In this document: one piece after another, positions 23,001-38,000 of the stretch | How the letters are laid out: each line of letters begins with the position of its first letter | How positions within the stretch are numbered: position 1 is the first letter of the stretch | The notes under the pieces: model-generated | What the model saw: the letters and a program-made list of their open reading frames with translations, nothing else | The model's database searches: none | What the model was told of the DNA's origin: nothing | Position numbers and translations under genes: made by a program | Assembly (NCBI GenBank): GCA_963662175.1 | Contig: OY759214.1 | Coordinates: 14,694,001 to 14,758,000, forward strand | DNA from: Aradus depressus | Lineage: Eukaryota > Arthropoda > Insecta > Hemiptera > Aradidae | DNA: 64,000 bases | Direction of reading: 5' to 3'

Positions 23001-26000
23001 TATAAACCCGCAGTGAGTACGATAGAGATCAGTTTGTCAGAGTTGAGTTAATTTATATATCATGAAAATTTCGTGAAATGAGTGGCGTTTTCTCTTATAA
23101 CTGAAGCGACAACTTATCTTTGTTAATGTCCACTCGATAAACAGTTAAGTTGATATAATATAGTTTCTCTTGTAATGGAGTACGTTGATTCTTTAGGTGG
23201 GCACTCTACCTGTAATCCAAACTGGCCAAACGTTAGAAAAATAAATAAAACAACTGATAGGAGAAGCTAAATGCACTCTCTTTATTAGTTTTGTTCATGG
23301 AAAATGAATATGTGCATTCAAATTTGCAATGTATAAAGGACTATGAGGGTTGCCATATTACCTCAACTTGCATGCTATCTTTGCCAACCTATTGAATATT
23401 TCATTAATCGATTTAAAATTTATTGATCTTTTATTATTTAGATGGAAAATATAAATATAATATGGAAAAAAAGTCACCATAAATTTTTTAGGGCTCAAAT
23501 TTTGATGCGAGATTTAGAGAAATTCTTGTCATAACTCATTCTCCAATTTCTTGTATTAAATTTTCAGATTGATTCTGTTTGGAACGGAGGAGGAAACTGG
23601 AATCAATGGACTCACCCCAATACTAAGGGAATTAAGACTGAACAGCAAGTGCTTGTAAGTAGCGAGATTAAAAAATATATATATATATATACTTTAGCTA
23701 CGAGGTCATATCGCCTACTACCAGAGCACTGTTTCGACGCTCAGGTGGACATGAATCCGACTTTGGTAGTCCTAAATTTTGCCTCCGTAGGTTTATTTAA
23801 ATAGAGGGGTGGTGTCTTGTTAAGGGTACCTGACATCGTACAGGCTCGGGACCATCGCTATCTCTCTCCCACTCACTAGTCGAAAATGTTCTTTATATCC
23901 GTTATTTCTTCTAACCTTAGCGAAAATGTATTAAACAGAAAATCATTGTAACCTTTTTGTCACTATTACCCCTCATCTGTTCTGTGATTTTGAAATTATA
24001 TATATGTATATCCTAATATTTATTTCTAAGTCGGCAGATTTAAAATATAACGTTTAGTTAAAATAAAATGTATTTAGCTATTTTCCCATGGTAATGAGAC
24101 AAAGAAAGCTAAAAAAATCACTTGTGATGATAATAAAATACTATTTTTCCCTCCTATCTCATTTCTGAGAGGTTATTGTCTACTAAATCCACTGTCCGTT
24201 ATCTGGAGGAGCAGTATCAACATTTTGGAGTATTTATTACATCAAAATGTTATTTGTTAAAAATGTTTGTTTTTATTTTCAGGAAGAGCAATTACTTAGA
24301 GCTGAATATTTAAGAAAAACAGAAGAATTATTGTAAGTAGTGATTTTGTATAAATTATGAGCTAAGTTATTTGAAGTCTAATGTTACGTGTATATTACTT
24401 GATTCTATTACTATGTTAGTTTTAGTTGAGGGGGCTTAACATCCTCATGCCTCCTTGGCGTGCGCTGATTCAACTTTATACTATCCGAAATTATGTTCAA
24501 ATACATAATTATGTATTTTCTCTTAAAACGTTACAATTTTTTGTTCAGAAGTTATAATTAAGTGGTTCATTCTAAAACATCTATATTTTTTTTATTACTT
24601 TGCATTCCGCTCATTCACGACACTTCAAAATGGCTTTTGAAGTTTCGTTAAATAGTCATTTATAGGAAAAATGGTAAACTTATCTAACATTTATATTATC
24701 TAATGCCATAAAAATGTATCCATATAGTGTATCGATTTCGGATTATATCTAAAGCACAGTTGTGAGACCAACCATTAGAGAAACCCCACAGAGCAGGGAA
24801 GCCCTACTGTCCTAATGGAAAAATTTAACAGTGAAAATTATGGGTTTAAACAAGTTCGAAAAATAGTCAGAAACAAAATCTAAATAATACGAGGTAAAAA
24901 TAAGAAATTCAAATAAACTGAAGAAATGGTATTCATAATAAAGTACATGTTATTATGAATAGCATTTCTTTAGTTTATCTGAATTTATTTGTTTTACCTC
25001 ATAGTATTAAGATTTTGTGTCACATTGCTATTACAATATTGTTGGAAGTTTGTGGTTAAGCATATATATTTTCACCATTAGATTTTCCCATTAGGAGATA
25101 GTAGAACTAACTTCCTCGTTCAGGTTTTCCTTGGGATTGGAGAGTCACAGCCTCAGGTAATCTCAAATATGTTTAAATATGCCAAACTAGCTAACTTACT
25201 GTTCTAAGTACGATGGCGTAAGCCGAAACCGGTACACTATAATTGTATATTTATATATATATTATACTATATAAATGTATATACAAATTCTTTGTTTTCA
25301 TTAGTTATTATGACTCATCCCCGGGCTTTAACTACAAGGTTATATGGCCTACTACCAGAGTGCTCTTTCGTCACTTTGGTGGACATGAGCCCGACTCTAC
25401 TATGGGAGTCCTAAACTTCGCATATCCTAAATTTTTATTCATCTAAGGTAGGGGTTTTTAACTAGTACCTGACACCGTACAGGCTCGGGATCATCGCTTA
25501 TCGTCCCATCCGAAGGACGGCGTTTTTAAGTTTTTTTTTTTATCTCCCAGATAAAATAAACATTAGTTTACCACTATATCGACACAGATCGCAAAAATAT
25601 ATTTGGAGAGTGGTAAATTTGTAGACTTCTTTGTTCATAGTTTATTATTATTATTGTTTGTACATGTTATTATACTTTATTAGAAAAGCGGAAGAAGAGG
25701 AAGCAAAAAATAAAGAGGAGGAAGAAAAAGTGAAGAAAGAGAGGGCAAAACAACAAGAGGCAGTAAAACGGGAAGAAGAGACATTAGCCAGACGAAGGGC
25801 AGAAGAAGAGGAAATCAGGAAGAAACAGGAGGTAAGCATTGTTCCACAATAATCAATAATAATACTTCAAATTTGTTTTGTTTCATTATTTGTTTTGTTC
25901 TTTACAGGCATCTCGAAGAGCGGAGGTTGAGCGGCAGAAAAAAGGCGAGGAGAAGAGACGTAAAGAGGAAGAAAAACGGAAGAAGGAGGAGGAGAAACGT

Positions 26001-29000
26001 AAGAAGGAAGAAGAGACTCGTGAGAGGGAGAGAGAACGACTGAGGGAAGAAGAGAGGAAGAAGTAAGTAGTTTTAGTGTACCTGGGTACTGTGAGCTGGT
26101 TGGACAAGAGTGTCTGATACTACTAAGGAAGAAAACATTCTTCAGATAGGCAGAGACAGGGGTGCTCTATGAAATGTCAGTGAACTTTTGTCTAAAACAT
26201 TTTAGGAAAATATCAGCGAATTTTTTTTTCTATTTATTTTTAATACAATATTAATTTCAACTCTATATTAACAATATTTTTAATAGTTATTGTAATGTGT
26301 GTAATAGTCGCCTCTGGTGGACAGGAGCTCAACTCTATTGTGGGACTCCTAAACTTTGACTATCCAGGTCCTAGGGTAGGGGTCATTATCGAGTACCTGG
26401 TTCGGGATCATCCCTGAACGTCCTACCAGGGGGATGGCATGATAAATATATTTCTAACTAAATAAATAAAGAACTAACTTACTTTTGTAGTACTTAAATA
26501 CGTGAATCCTCCAAACTGTATTGTTTACTAAAAACTCAGTTTACCGTTATTTTGTAGGGATTTTACAGTCTTTAACGTTTGAACTACAGTCTAGATAGTT
26601 ATCGCTCCCGCTCCACTCTCATGTCTCATCTTTTGTTTCCACTTTTTGAGTCACAGTCTGGTAAAGAATTTTTGAAAACTGCCATTGCAGCAACTTGTAG
26701 AAAGCTCATCTTTTCTGTCCTAGTTGAGAGTACTCAAGAACGTTAAATGAAACAAGCAAGTAAGCTTCCGAACATTAATTTTCTTCTTTGAGGACGCCGG
26801 TAGCTCAGTGGTATGCGTGCTCGATTACTAAGCTCAAGATTGCGGGTTCGAAACCCGGTCGAGGCTCTTAGTTTATTTTATCTGGGAGGTAAAATGAACT
26901 TAGCACGACGTCCTTCGGATGGGACGTTAAGCGATGGTCCTGAGTCCTTACTATGTCAGGTATTCGTCAAGACTCCCTACCCTAGGTGAATAAAAATTTA
27001 GGCAAAGGCGATATAACATCGTAGTTTAAGCCCGGGCATGAGTCATAATAACCAACTAAAATCCGCTAAGTTCTCACAATCAATATTCAAATAGACAAAA
27101 GTTGAGAAGGAGGATCAATAATATATAAATTTCTGAATAATAACTTGGAAAAAAAAGGCATAATAATGTAATACTAATAGTTAATTAATTAAGATTCAAC
27201 GAAGTCAGAATTGTAATATTTTCTATTTTGTTACTTTTTACAAACAACTAACTAATAAACCCCTCTGATTTGTTATTTTTAAATAATTCAGTTCCCATGG
27301 TAATATGTTGTATGAACCCCCAGCTGTATTTGTATTGTTTAGGATAGCTTAGGAGTGTTTTTATTTAGTTCTTTAAAAAAAAAACATTTAATAAATTCAC
27401 TTCACATTTGTTTCATTTTTGTAAAATTAATGTAAATCGTATGGTCATCGATAAATTTGAACTCACTTATTCTTCGTGGTATGTTAATAGTTGATTGAAA
27501 TTTAGTTCTTTGAACAATATTGTTTATAAGTAAATTAGTATTTACTGTTCGTGATTGAAAAAATGAAATTTTCTACAGAAAAGAGGCTGAAGAAGCAGCT
27601 AAAAAACGAGCTGCAGCAGATGTGATGGCCAAGGTGCAGAGGTCCCAGTGGTGCCCCCCGCCTGCATCTAACACGTCCTTCCTGGACATTCAGAGGAGCG
27701 AGAGAGAACAGGTACGTTCATTATATCTCCTACGAATCCAATTAAATTATGTAGCCTAACAAGTCTTCTTCCGACATGAATTCAATTCTTCTGGTAGAGT
27801 TGGTTAGTTATTGTAGACTTATGCTAGAGTGCTCTTCCGTCGCTCTAGACATGAGCACGACGACTGCTGTGGAGGTCCTAAATTTTGCCTACCCAGGTTT
27901 CGCTACCAAGGGTAGTCTAGTACCTGACATCATACAGGCTCGCGACTCTCGCTTAACGTTCCACCCGATTTTTTTTTTTATCTTTCATATAAAATATAAA
28001 GGGCCTCGGCCAGGTTTTGAACTCGTGGTCTTGAGCTCAGTAGGCAAGCACTCTATCTCTGAGCTACCGGTGCCCTCTTTAGGATGACGTTGGACTAATT
28101 GCAAATAATGCCTGTTTTTTACACCTCTAAGTGTCACTTACAATAAATGAATAATGCCCACAGATAGACACACGACCGAAACGCAGTTTTTTTTGTTCTT
28201 TGACCTACAAAACCCCCAAAAACGTGTTGAACTTGCGTTCTAAATACATGAAAGGGTTTCTTTGGTTTTATGGTTAATTAACAATTAGTAATTAATTAGT
28301 TTAGGTTATAAATACTTTTTCCATATGCGGGCCATCAATCTTAGTGTAAATGTTTTCATCAATTTCTGCGTAAATGTTAATTTTTTTTTTTTTTTGTTTT
28401 TTTTTTTTTTTGTCTTCGCTCTTTGAATAATGTTCTCTACATGTGGACCCAGAAATGCATAGTATTTGTATACTTTCAAGTGATCAGGATTAGTGAGTCA
28501 AAATGACTAGAAGGAGAAAACTTCTCATGCTCCACTATCACTAAGTGAGGATGTTGTTTCAGCAGCAGTTACTGCGAGGCCTGCACGCAGCACAACAACT
28601 GCAGATGGAGCAGGCAGCCAAACAGCAGCAGCAGCAACAGGCGGCTGCAGCAGGTGGTGGAGGAGCTCTGAAGTGGACTGAGCAGGCGAGAGTGGGCGGA
28701 GGTCCTGTCGAGTCATTGGCGGACATTCAGGCCGAACAACAGCGGCAGTTTTTTCAGGTAACCTGATCATCTGATTTACCTTTCAGTTTCATTCATCTCA
28801 TATCACTTTAGCCTCTCTCCATACCAGAACGATCAACTTTCTGTTATATAAACAAAATAATTTACACAAAACAGTAAAAACAACTGCCACTTGAGTTGTA
28901 CTGTCGAAGAACTTTGCACTTGAGTTTATCAAGATAATACTTAGAGAAACTGTAATAGAGTAACTGAGAACCGTAACATATGGAGTTCTTTCCCTCTTCA

Positions 29001-32000
29001 ACTGCGGTTATTTTTGTTTTAAACATAATTTGAGTCAGGAAGTAGGTATTTTTTATGTTAATGTTATAAAAATTGTTTGCTACCACATTTCCTGTAGAAA
29101 TTTGATCTCTTTTGTTTATTTAAATTTTGATTTCTACAGTAGTTTGCCGAAAATTGCCCTAAAAAAAATATTATCAATAATTTAAGACGTGCAATTTTTA
29201 AGAAAGTACACGTATACAACGAAAAAAAATTCAATTAAACAAACTTTACACTTGGATTCACAAAGAGATACCAATTTTTTAATAATTTTAAATAATATTA
29301 ATTTCTAATCCAAAGGTTTTTTAAATGATACTACTACTGGGCCAACAGGGAAGATGAATAGAATAGAATTTGAAGAGGACAAATATTTGGGTTATTTGCT
29401 TTATTTGCACATTCTAATAAAAAAACTAAACATTGAACAAAGCAAAAGAAAAACAAAGCAACAAAATCATTTAACTAAATACTTAAAAACTATTATTATT
29501 ATTATTTGGGCATATTGAAAAATATATATTATTAATTGTACCTTCTCGACGCCTCTACCACAAAAACCAGACCCCGTCAACTCTTCACACTTTAATTCCA
29601 CCCCAGTCAACTTTCATCTAATTGTTCAACTTCATTTTTTATTTAAAACATATCAAACCACAGTGCACCGTTTTAGAGCTAGCTCACGACTCCATTCAAC
29701 TCAACTGAATGGAAAAAAAGTCCATGATATAATATTTGAAAGTTTATCGTTCTGATTAGAAATGTTAAATTCTCTATCTGTTTAACGTTGCCATTATTGC
29801 AAACAAAATCCGCCCTTACTCAGCTTCGCATTGTGGCTTCTTTCATATATGATTAATGTACTGCTTAATATAACATTAGCATTTCTTTTGAGTTGTGTTT
29901 AGGTTCTGAATTTATAATAATATATCTCTGGTGTTTGGGCAAAAGGGCTTAAGTCAGAATAAGTCTTGTGATACAAAGGACAAGTGCATTTAAATGTTTT
30001 TACCATATGTACAATATTTTACTTCGTTTACATTTAATACTTTTATTGGAATAATATTTCAAGTAACATAAGCCTATTTTACCTGATTTGCAGGAATTTT
30101 TCAAACCTTCAAAAATTCCTCTCCTAAAATTCAGATTTTCTAACTTAAGCCCTTTTGCCCAAACACCCGAGATATATTTTCCACAGCTTTATTATTCTCA
30201 CAATTTATTTTTTGATCTTATCAACCTAGCAAATAGACTTTTCGGGAAGAACTCCCTTCATCAGTATCTTTAATTTATTTGCTGATCTTTATTGTAAACA
30301 ATGTTTTCTTTATATTGATCAGGATATATATTCTTTATGCAGAACATATTTAACGAGTCGACCTCTGTGTCTTGTCCAAAAATATATATCATTTACATTT
30401 CTTTAAAATTATTTCCTGAGCTGTAAGTAGTAGTGTATGAGAATGTATGTAAACTGTCAGAAATTTGATGTTGTGTTTTCCCTGTTTCATGTTATCTGGT
30501 TCCTTGAAACCAAAAATTAATAAAACATTTAATGTATGTATGTGTGTAATACGATAACTCCTGATAGGATATATCTAAATGAAATTGTATGTGTGTATCC
30601 AGAATCCCATTAGGACAACACCTACTGATTTTCAGTCGAATCGGCCTAAGGGAAGGGGGAGATCAGAGGAGGGTGTTCCATTCGAAAATCTTAATAACTG
30701 CCAATGAGGTGAAATTCAAAATGTGGTTACATGTACCATAAGGACGACACCTATTGTTTTTCAGCAAAATGGGATGAAGGGAAAGGGGGAGGGGGATCAG
30801 AGTAGGGGTCGCAGCTCAAAGATTTTTATAACTGCTAATGTAATGAATATGTGGACAATCAATTTTATAAGAGGATTGGGAAGTCCTTCAGTTCTATTGA
30901 TTTTGAGCCAATTCAGTCGATTGATTTCAGAGCGAGAGCGAACATTTAGTTTCTTAATTCGCTCTGAGGACGTACTCTTATTACTAACTAGTTCATTCTA
31001 ATAAATATCATGTAGTTAGTAATTGTTTGAAAATTACAAAAATATATATTGCAATATTTTTTTATTTTTCAATAATATAATGTATAGCGTGCTTGTCTAC
31101 TGAGCCTCAAGATCGCAGGTTCGAAACCCGACCGAGGTTTTTTTTATGGGGGTAGAAAAAATTGAGCACGCTATCCTTCGGATGGCATTTTAAGCGATGG
31201 TCTCGAGCCTGTGCGATGTCAGTTACTCTTATCCTAGATAACTAATCTTGGATAGGCGAAATTTAGGACTCCCACTGAAGAGTCGGGCTCATGTCCACCA
31301 GGACGACGTAAGAGCGCTCGTGTTAGTTGGCGATATGACGTAGTAGTTGAAGCCCTGGTATGAGTCACAGTAACTAACGAATTGTATATATATATCGCTT
31401 ATTAGTTAGTAATTGTATAATAATACCAAAAATATACTTTGCGAAACACAATATTGTATACTAATGGAGAACCCACTGTTTTTATTAATGTATAAATTAA
31501 TGTATTGTTTCACCTTAATGTTTGGTCGATATGAACCTCTGTTTTTCATGTCAGTCTATATGTATCCTCAACATCGTGGAAATAAACTATAAACAATTAT
31601 AGGACCGATTGCTCTGTTTTAATAAAATGTTGCTGTCCTATTGTCTATTGTTTAAAAATGGCGAAAAATATCGTACCTGAGATAATCTTATAAAATATAC
31701 TTTCTTTTTTTTAATATTGTGTTTGTACTTTATATATATACTACGGGTTTCGGCACTACACAATCGTCAGGTTTAGTAATAAATTATGACAATTTCCTGA
31801 GTACTAAGCATTCTTATATATCAGGTAAGGAAGAGGTAGGAGTTTCAACTAGGAAATCCCAGTGGGTGTACAGTTTGGAATTGGTTTTATCTGAAATATT
31901 TTCGTCCCTTTTCAATAACAATGGTAAAACAAAAATTAGATTCTAATAAGATAAACTAATTTATATGGGTTATGCGTGAAATAAATTTTGTGAATTTAAC

Positions 32001-35000
32001 AAATGATTACTGATGAGAATATTAATAAAATTGAAATTGGAGTATGTTCCTATCTTTATATGACTATTAATTAATTTCTTAACTAAATGAATAACAACAA
32101 AAATATAATTTGAAAAATTCCTAGTTGAAACTCCAACTAATCCTTTTCTTACCATGTATATATGAGAATGGATAGCACTCAGCACACAGCATTATAACAA
32201 AACCTTACAATGGTGTAGTAGCGAAAATTATAATTTTCCATATGTTCGCGTTTCTCAACTTAGATATCGTATAATAGTTTTGGAATGTTTCCTAAACGTT
32301 AGGTTTTTTGGATTTCAACTGGATCTCGGAGTTGCATTATTTACAGAAGTCTTTTTCTGAAACCTTTCCTGTCTAGCTTTCACAAAATTGTTTATTCTCC
32401 CCTGTGTATTTTGGCCTGAGAGCTCTTAAATGAGGGATCGCCCGAGTTGAGTAAATAAGATCTTAGATAGTTATAAAAATAATGCAACCCCGACTAAATT
32501 AATTGAATTTGATGATCCTGAGAATTGTCACCTTAATGAAAATTAGTTGTGTGTTCTCCATGTTGGTATACCATGTGAAGTTAATGGTTTAATACACACG
32601 CCTCTACAAGTGGTGTATATGATGGGTAGCGCCTGTTCCAGCAACTGGAAAAAGATAAGTCGGAAAGGGAGAAGAAGGAGAAGTCTTCCTCGGCTGGAGG
32701 TGGCGGAGTGCCGTCTTCAGTGGGCAGTAGCAGTGGAGGTGGGGCCGGTGGACTAGGCTCCTGGAGTCAAGGACTCAGCTGGGGATCCTCAGCATGGCAA
32801 ACCGCTCCTGGTCAGTTCAACATTCACTTTTTGTAATCTTTATAAATAAAAATTGTAACGTTGTCTCTACATTGAGTATATCATTGAAAACTATTTGTGT
32901 TTTTAGCTTTTGAGTCTGTTTATCTGTTTATTTTATGGAAAACGGTTGAACATACTTCAACAGAACGTCATATTTTGAATCAGCCTATTCACCAATAGGT
33001 TTTAAGATGATATGATGTGAATAGAAGAAATACAGGAAACTTCATTTCTTGTTTTCTGAGTTATTGATTTTATGTGTAAAACACATATGCTATATGTTGT
33101 GCATTTTAATTTTAAACATTTTTTGGCTAAACTTAAAAATGATGGAGATGAATAACATTTTGAAGTGATGAAGCAGACGAGAACGAGATTGGGAGTGACT
33201 GAGGTGGTATGGTGAAGAGAATGGGGAGGGAGTAAGCTTCTTTATCCTTTATCCGGGTATTAAAACTTACTTCCGGGCATTTACCGTTGCCACTAAGAGT
33301 CCATAGTTTCATCGCGTTTTAACTCCATTCATCCTTAGTATATTTCTGAAAAAAAAAACTGTGTGCGTTGCGGGTCGCTCGGCAGGAACGGAGCTCCTCC
33401 GTGATAAATTTGAAATGATTTCAGTTTATAATTCAGCCAAAAATTATTTCTATAGAAAAAATGTATCAACTTTAAGGTTTGGAATCCGATTATACAAAGA
33501 ATCGAAGAATTAATGTTCATTGGCTGAATTTGGTTGAAATTTCATATTTTTTTATCCTTTTGCTGCATCTGAAACATGACGCAGTGAATCACTTCAGTGT
33601 AGTCATTCTCTCCTTATAATAGAACATTTTTTTTAAAACATTAATTCTTAAGTAACTTCTTATTCTGTTGTTCCTTCTGTTACAGGTGTGAATCCAGTCG
33701 GCTCAGCCCCATCCCTCGTTGGTGGTGGTGGCGGAGGCAGCTCCTCGACCGGGGGCGGCAAGGGAGGTTTCTGGGAGTACGACAAGACTGGAGGAGGCAG
33801 TATTCGCCAGGAGCATCCCTCGCAGCAGCAGCAGCCACCTCCACACCATCAGGCGCCACCCCCAGGCCCCACGAGTGCAGGGGGCAGCCACTCTAAGCCC
33901 AACGTTCAGAACAATAAGGCCAAGCGGGAGGAGCTGGCCGTCTTGAAGCTGTTCTCCCCGGCGACCACTAACGAGGGGGATGAGTTTTCGCAGTGGTGCT
34001 CCCGCCAGTTGGCCAGTCTTCATGCAGTTCATGTCGACAGTGAGTAGTTTTTGATTTTTTTTTTTTTTTTTTTGTTTATATTGGCAAAAGTAAAGAAACG
34101 ATGGTCCCGAGCCTGTACGATGTCAGTTACTCGGTTAAAGCCCCCCCCCCCCCCCCCCCCCCCTTACCCTAGGTAACGAAACCTGGATATACTTTAGGAG
34201 TCCCACTTTAGAGTCGGGCTCATGTCCACCAGAGCTATGGAAGAGGATTCTGGTAGTAGGCGATATGACCTCTTAGTTAAAGTCCAGGCCTCAGTCACAA
34301 CTGAATTTTATTTATTTTATTTTGGTGTCTTGAATCAAAGCCACTACAAATCATACTTTCTTACCTGGCCCATAAAAGTTATGAATAAAGCAATCAAATG
34401 TATTATATTGTAGAAATATATGTAATATATTGCTCAATTTTTTAGATAGTTTTAATTAGTTCATAATTGTCATTTACCTTATACGATGCGATACTATAAT
34501 AAGTATGCGGTACTAAAATAATTATATTTTAGTGTGAATCGAGCAATAACGAGGTTTTTTTGAAATACAAAAGTTCATTATGCTTTAAGCTTCAATTTAT
34601 GAAATTAGTAGTTAATATTATATAAGGATTACAAGTATTTTTAAAAACAACTAAAATACTTACTATTAATTATTTACCTAGCGGGTTAGTAATTTTCAGT
34701 TACGTTCCATTGCTAAAACATATTTACTAAGATTATTTCTGGCTTTTTGTCGAGTAACTTCTTTAACTCTGTAAAATAATGTTTCAAGACGTAATAGTTA
34801 ATGTGATTCATGCCCGGGTTTTAACTAGGAGGTCATATCGCCTACTACCGGAACCCTCTTTCGTAGTCTGGTGTACTTGAGCTCTACTATGGGAGTCCTA
34901 AATGTTGCCTACCTAGTTTTATTCACCTAGGGTAGGTAGGGGTCTTTAACAAGTACCTGACATCGTACAGGCTCGGGATCATCGTTTAACGTTCCATCCG

Positions 35001-38000
35001 AAGGACTTTTTTATCCTCCCAGATAAAAAAACCTAAGGGGTTCGGCCGGATTCGGCAAGGATCTCTGAGCTTTTGCGCTCCGTATTCCGACCGCACTTGA
35101 GTGCCAAGGGCAAAATGCGCCTCGTAGGTGCAATAAGGCAGTTGACCCCTAGCCCAGTGACAGTCGTTAGGTACTTCAGTGCTAAGAGTGTGTCGCACTC
35201 GGTGATTTCTTGCCATTTTCTCTCTCTTGGCTTATTTGCTTATTATACGTTACAGGTTGAGTGAAAGAAGGGTCAGTGTGTAAATTTCGCAAATTGGAAA
35301 AATTACCTACCTCTAAATTATGAAAGTTTCTCCTGAATCCACGCTTTTTTCCAACACTATAAATGTTTTATTATTTCATAATAGAATAAACAACATAAAT
35401 ACAAAGAGTTTTATTATAATTGAATAATTATTTTGAAGTGAGAACCAAATAATACATTTTAATGCTGACTTCAAATTGCTCATGGGTCGTTTCATTTTCC
35501 AGTAGCCTTTTTTTTCTTATGTTTGCTTTGAAGAAATTGGAAAAAATAAAACATGATCAACAAAGTTCCTTGCAATTTGTTAACTATTAACAATTTTTTA
35601 AAATCAAGTAAAGTATTTTTCTTCCAGATAGTAACTTATTCTGTAATTTAATTTTTCATTTATTTATTAAAATCATTAATATAAATTGCCAATGTGCAGA
35701 TTGGCTCATTTTGTTCAGAATATCTCCTAAACCGAAAGGTTACTTTGGTCTTCATTTAATGGAAAAGAGTGTAAACATTTAAAAATAGTTTTAACATAAA
35801 TTAATATATGTCAAATTTTCTAAATAGGGACCTCGCTGTTTCTCTTAACCACAGATTTAGTCCTTATAGAGTAGTTAATGATCCTTTATTTAGTCCTTAT
35901 AGAGTAGTTAATGTGTCTTTTTTTAGTCTTTATAAAGTTGATAATGTGTCTTTATTTTCTATATTTTTTATAATGATTGTTCTTTTCTAGTTCCTACCTT
36001 TATCACCTTCCTTCGTGAAGTTGACTCACCCGCCGATGTGCAGGAGTACGTTCGCCTCTATTTGGGCGAATCGAAAGAAGCGTCCGACTTTGGTCGACAG
36101 TTCATCGAACGACGAAGCGGTGGGGGCGGTCGACTGGGAGGCGGCGGGATGTCTGGGAGTGGAGGTCTTGGCGGACATAGCCACACCTCGCCCAACGATG
36201 ATCGCGACTTTCAGCAGGTCAAGGTAAATCGATACAGCCTTTGGTAATACTGCCTACTCAGTCACAAAAAACAACTGTCTTCTGTGTGTGTATTAGTTAT
36301 CAGTTTTGGTATATTACTTGAAACATTAGAATTTTTATTCATTGTTTATCATTTTCTTAATCTCGTTAAAAAATATCAATAAAAATAAATTCTGAACTTT
36401 AAAGCAAGACTGTGTGAAATTCCACCAATTTAAATTATTTTGTAGTCGAACATCGCGATATCGAAAGAAAGTATCAATATTAGTACTAGTATCAGATATC
36501 GGAAGAGAGTCTAATAACGGAATATCGTATACTCGAATAATACTTTTATTGCCGATAGAAGTATTAGCATCGTATCGGAACCAATATCTGACAAAAACAA
36601 GAATTGTTTAGTGACTTTCACTATCAAAAGATCCTCATAGCGATATAGCTTTATCAAAAAAATATCGAAAGAAATGTATCAGTACAAAAGGAATGAATAT
36701 CGAAAGAAAAGTATTTTTAAAAAATGTCATTTTTTCGCATCTTTATCAGTAAATCGAGATTGGAGTTAAATTTTGACGAGAAGATTTCCAACTGGGAACG
36801 AAACTACAGGACACTGGTAGGGGTGGTTTCCATAGGAGCGAACAATAAAAACGGGAGGAAACTTCGGTAATAAATATATATATTTTTTTTTCGATTTAAA
36901 GAGGTCCTTTTTGAGAAGTTGTAGGGGTTGCCAGGGGTGTGCAGTTAATGAAAAACGTTAACTTCGTATATTTTGTTTTAACTAATATTTTCTGAAGGGA
37001 AATATTTTTGTTTGCGAATGTTTCGAATTATAGAGATACGAATGTATTTCTTTATTTAATTGGGAGAACATTGTAAGTCCTGGCCATTTGGTTGTTGTCC
37101 GATGAAACAGTTTGACTAACGTTTATGATCGCGCGCTTAATAACGTTAAAAACTGTGGTATTTCCAACCTGGAATGTAGAAATGTTACTTACTTGACTTT
37201 CTCTGGCATTACGGTCCTTGTAGAATCTGGACCTTCGCCATTGTTCTCTGTCATCTCACGCCCATCCTACTGAGGTCGTTGAGGGTCATAGTGGGGTCAT
37301 CTTTTCTGTCCTCCTGGATACTCTGTCCGCCTCCATCCTCTGCAGATGTCCCCGTCATCGCAGTCTCCCTTCGTTTATGTAGACCATCTTCGGGCTATTT
37401 TTCAAGTCCCTCAGCTTTCTATTGGTTATTAACTTTATCTCCCTCCCGAGACCCTTCCATCGTCAACACTTTTCTATTAATGTATATCACTTTATACGCG
37501 GATTCAGAATCGATAAGTAAACCACATTAATTTTTAGCCAAGTAGGTCAGGGGATTTTGAAAAGTCCAAAACCGTAGAAACTGCCCCAGAACATTAGGAA
37601 TACCGTTCTAATATCACTCCCACTGTGATTATTACTTCACCAGTTCAACAATTCTGTATTAAGTTTTCAACGGGATTTCGTGTTTCCGATCCTCAAATCC
37701 ATTTTTTTTTTCTTTGACTCCCAATAGAATGAGTATATATCGCATTTGTATGAGGTGATAAGACGATTTGTTTTTTTTTTAATTGTGAAACAAATTTGCG
37801 GATAGCATGGTCTTGCCTTAAAGTACTGCATTAATTGATATTTTGCCCGAAAATATGTTGTATTAATTGAATATTAAATATTTTAATAGAATATTATCAG
37901 TAAGTATAACGGAGATGAACAGTGAATGAGAACGGTGTAAATGTATATCCTGGGTTGAGGAGGAAGCTAGAATGAGAATGAGGAGGTTAGACTGATGAGG

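Larger units (their letters stand above)
28758..32641. other. GIGYF intron 19 (3.9 kb)
   Basis: Contains AT-rich unique sequence to about 30080, a Penelope-like minus-strand motif at 30235-30265, a family B copy, a SINE, and another Penelope-like motif at 31740-31765. No exon was found in it; the phases of exons 19 and 20 match across it. Confidence 0.6.

Noticed and set aside
26796..26870. tRNA-like sequence with A and B boxes (also at 2115, 31085, 39921, 58467, 61321)
   Set aside because: Each is the head of a dispersed SINE with a shared body. The copies differ, lack a convincing anticodon arm and acceptor pairing, and are not independent tRNA genes.
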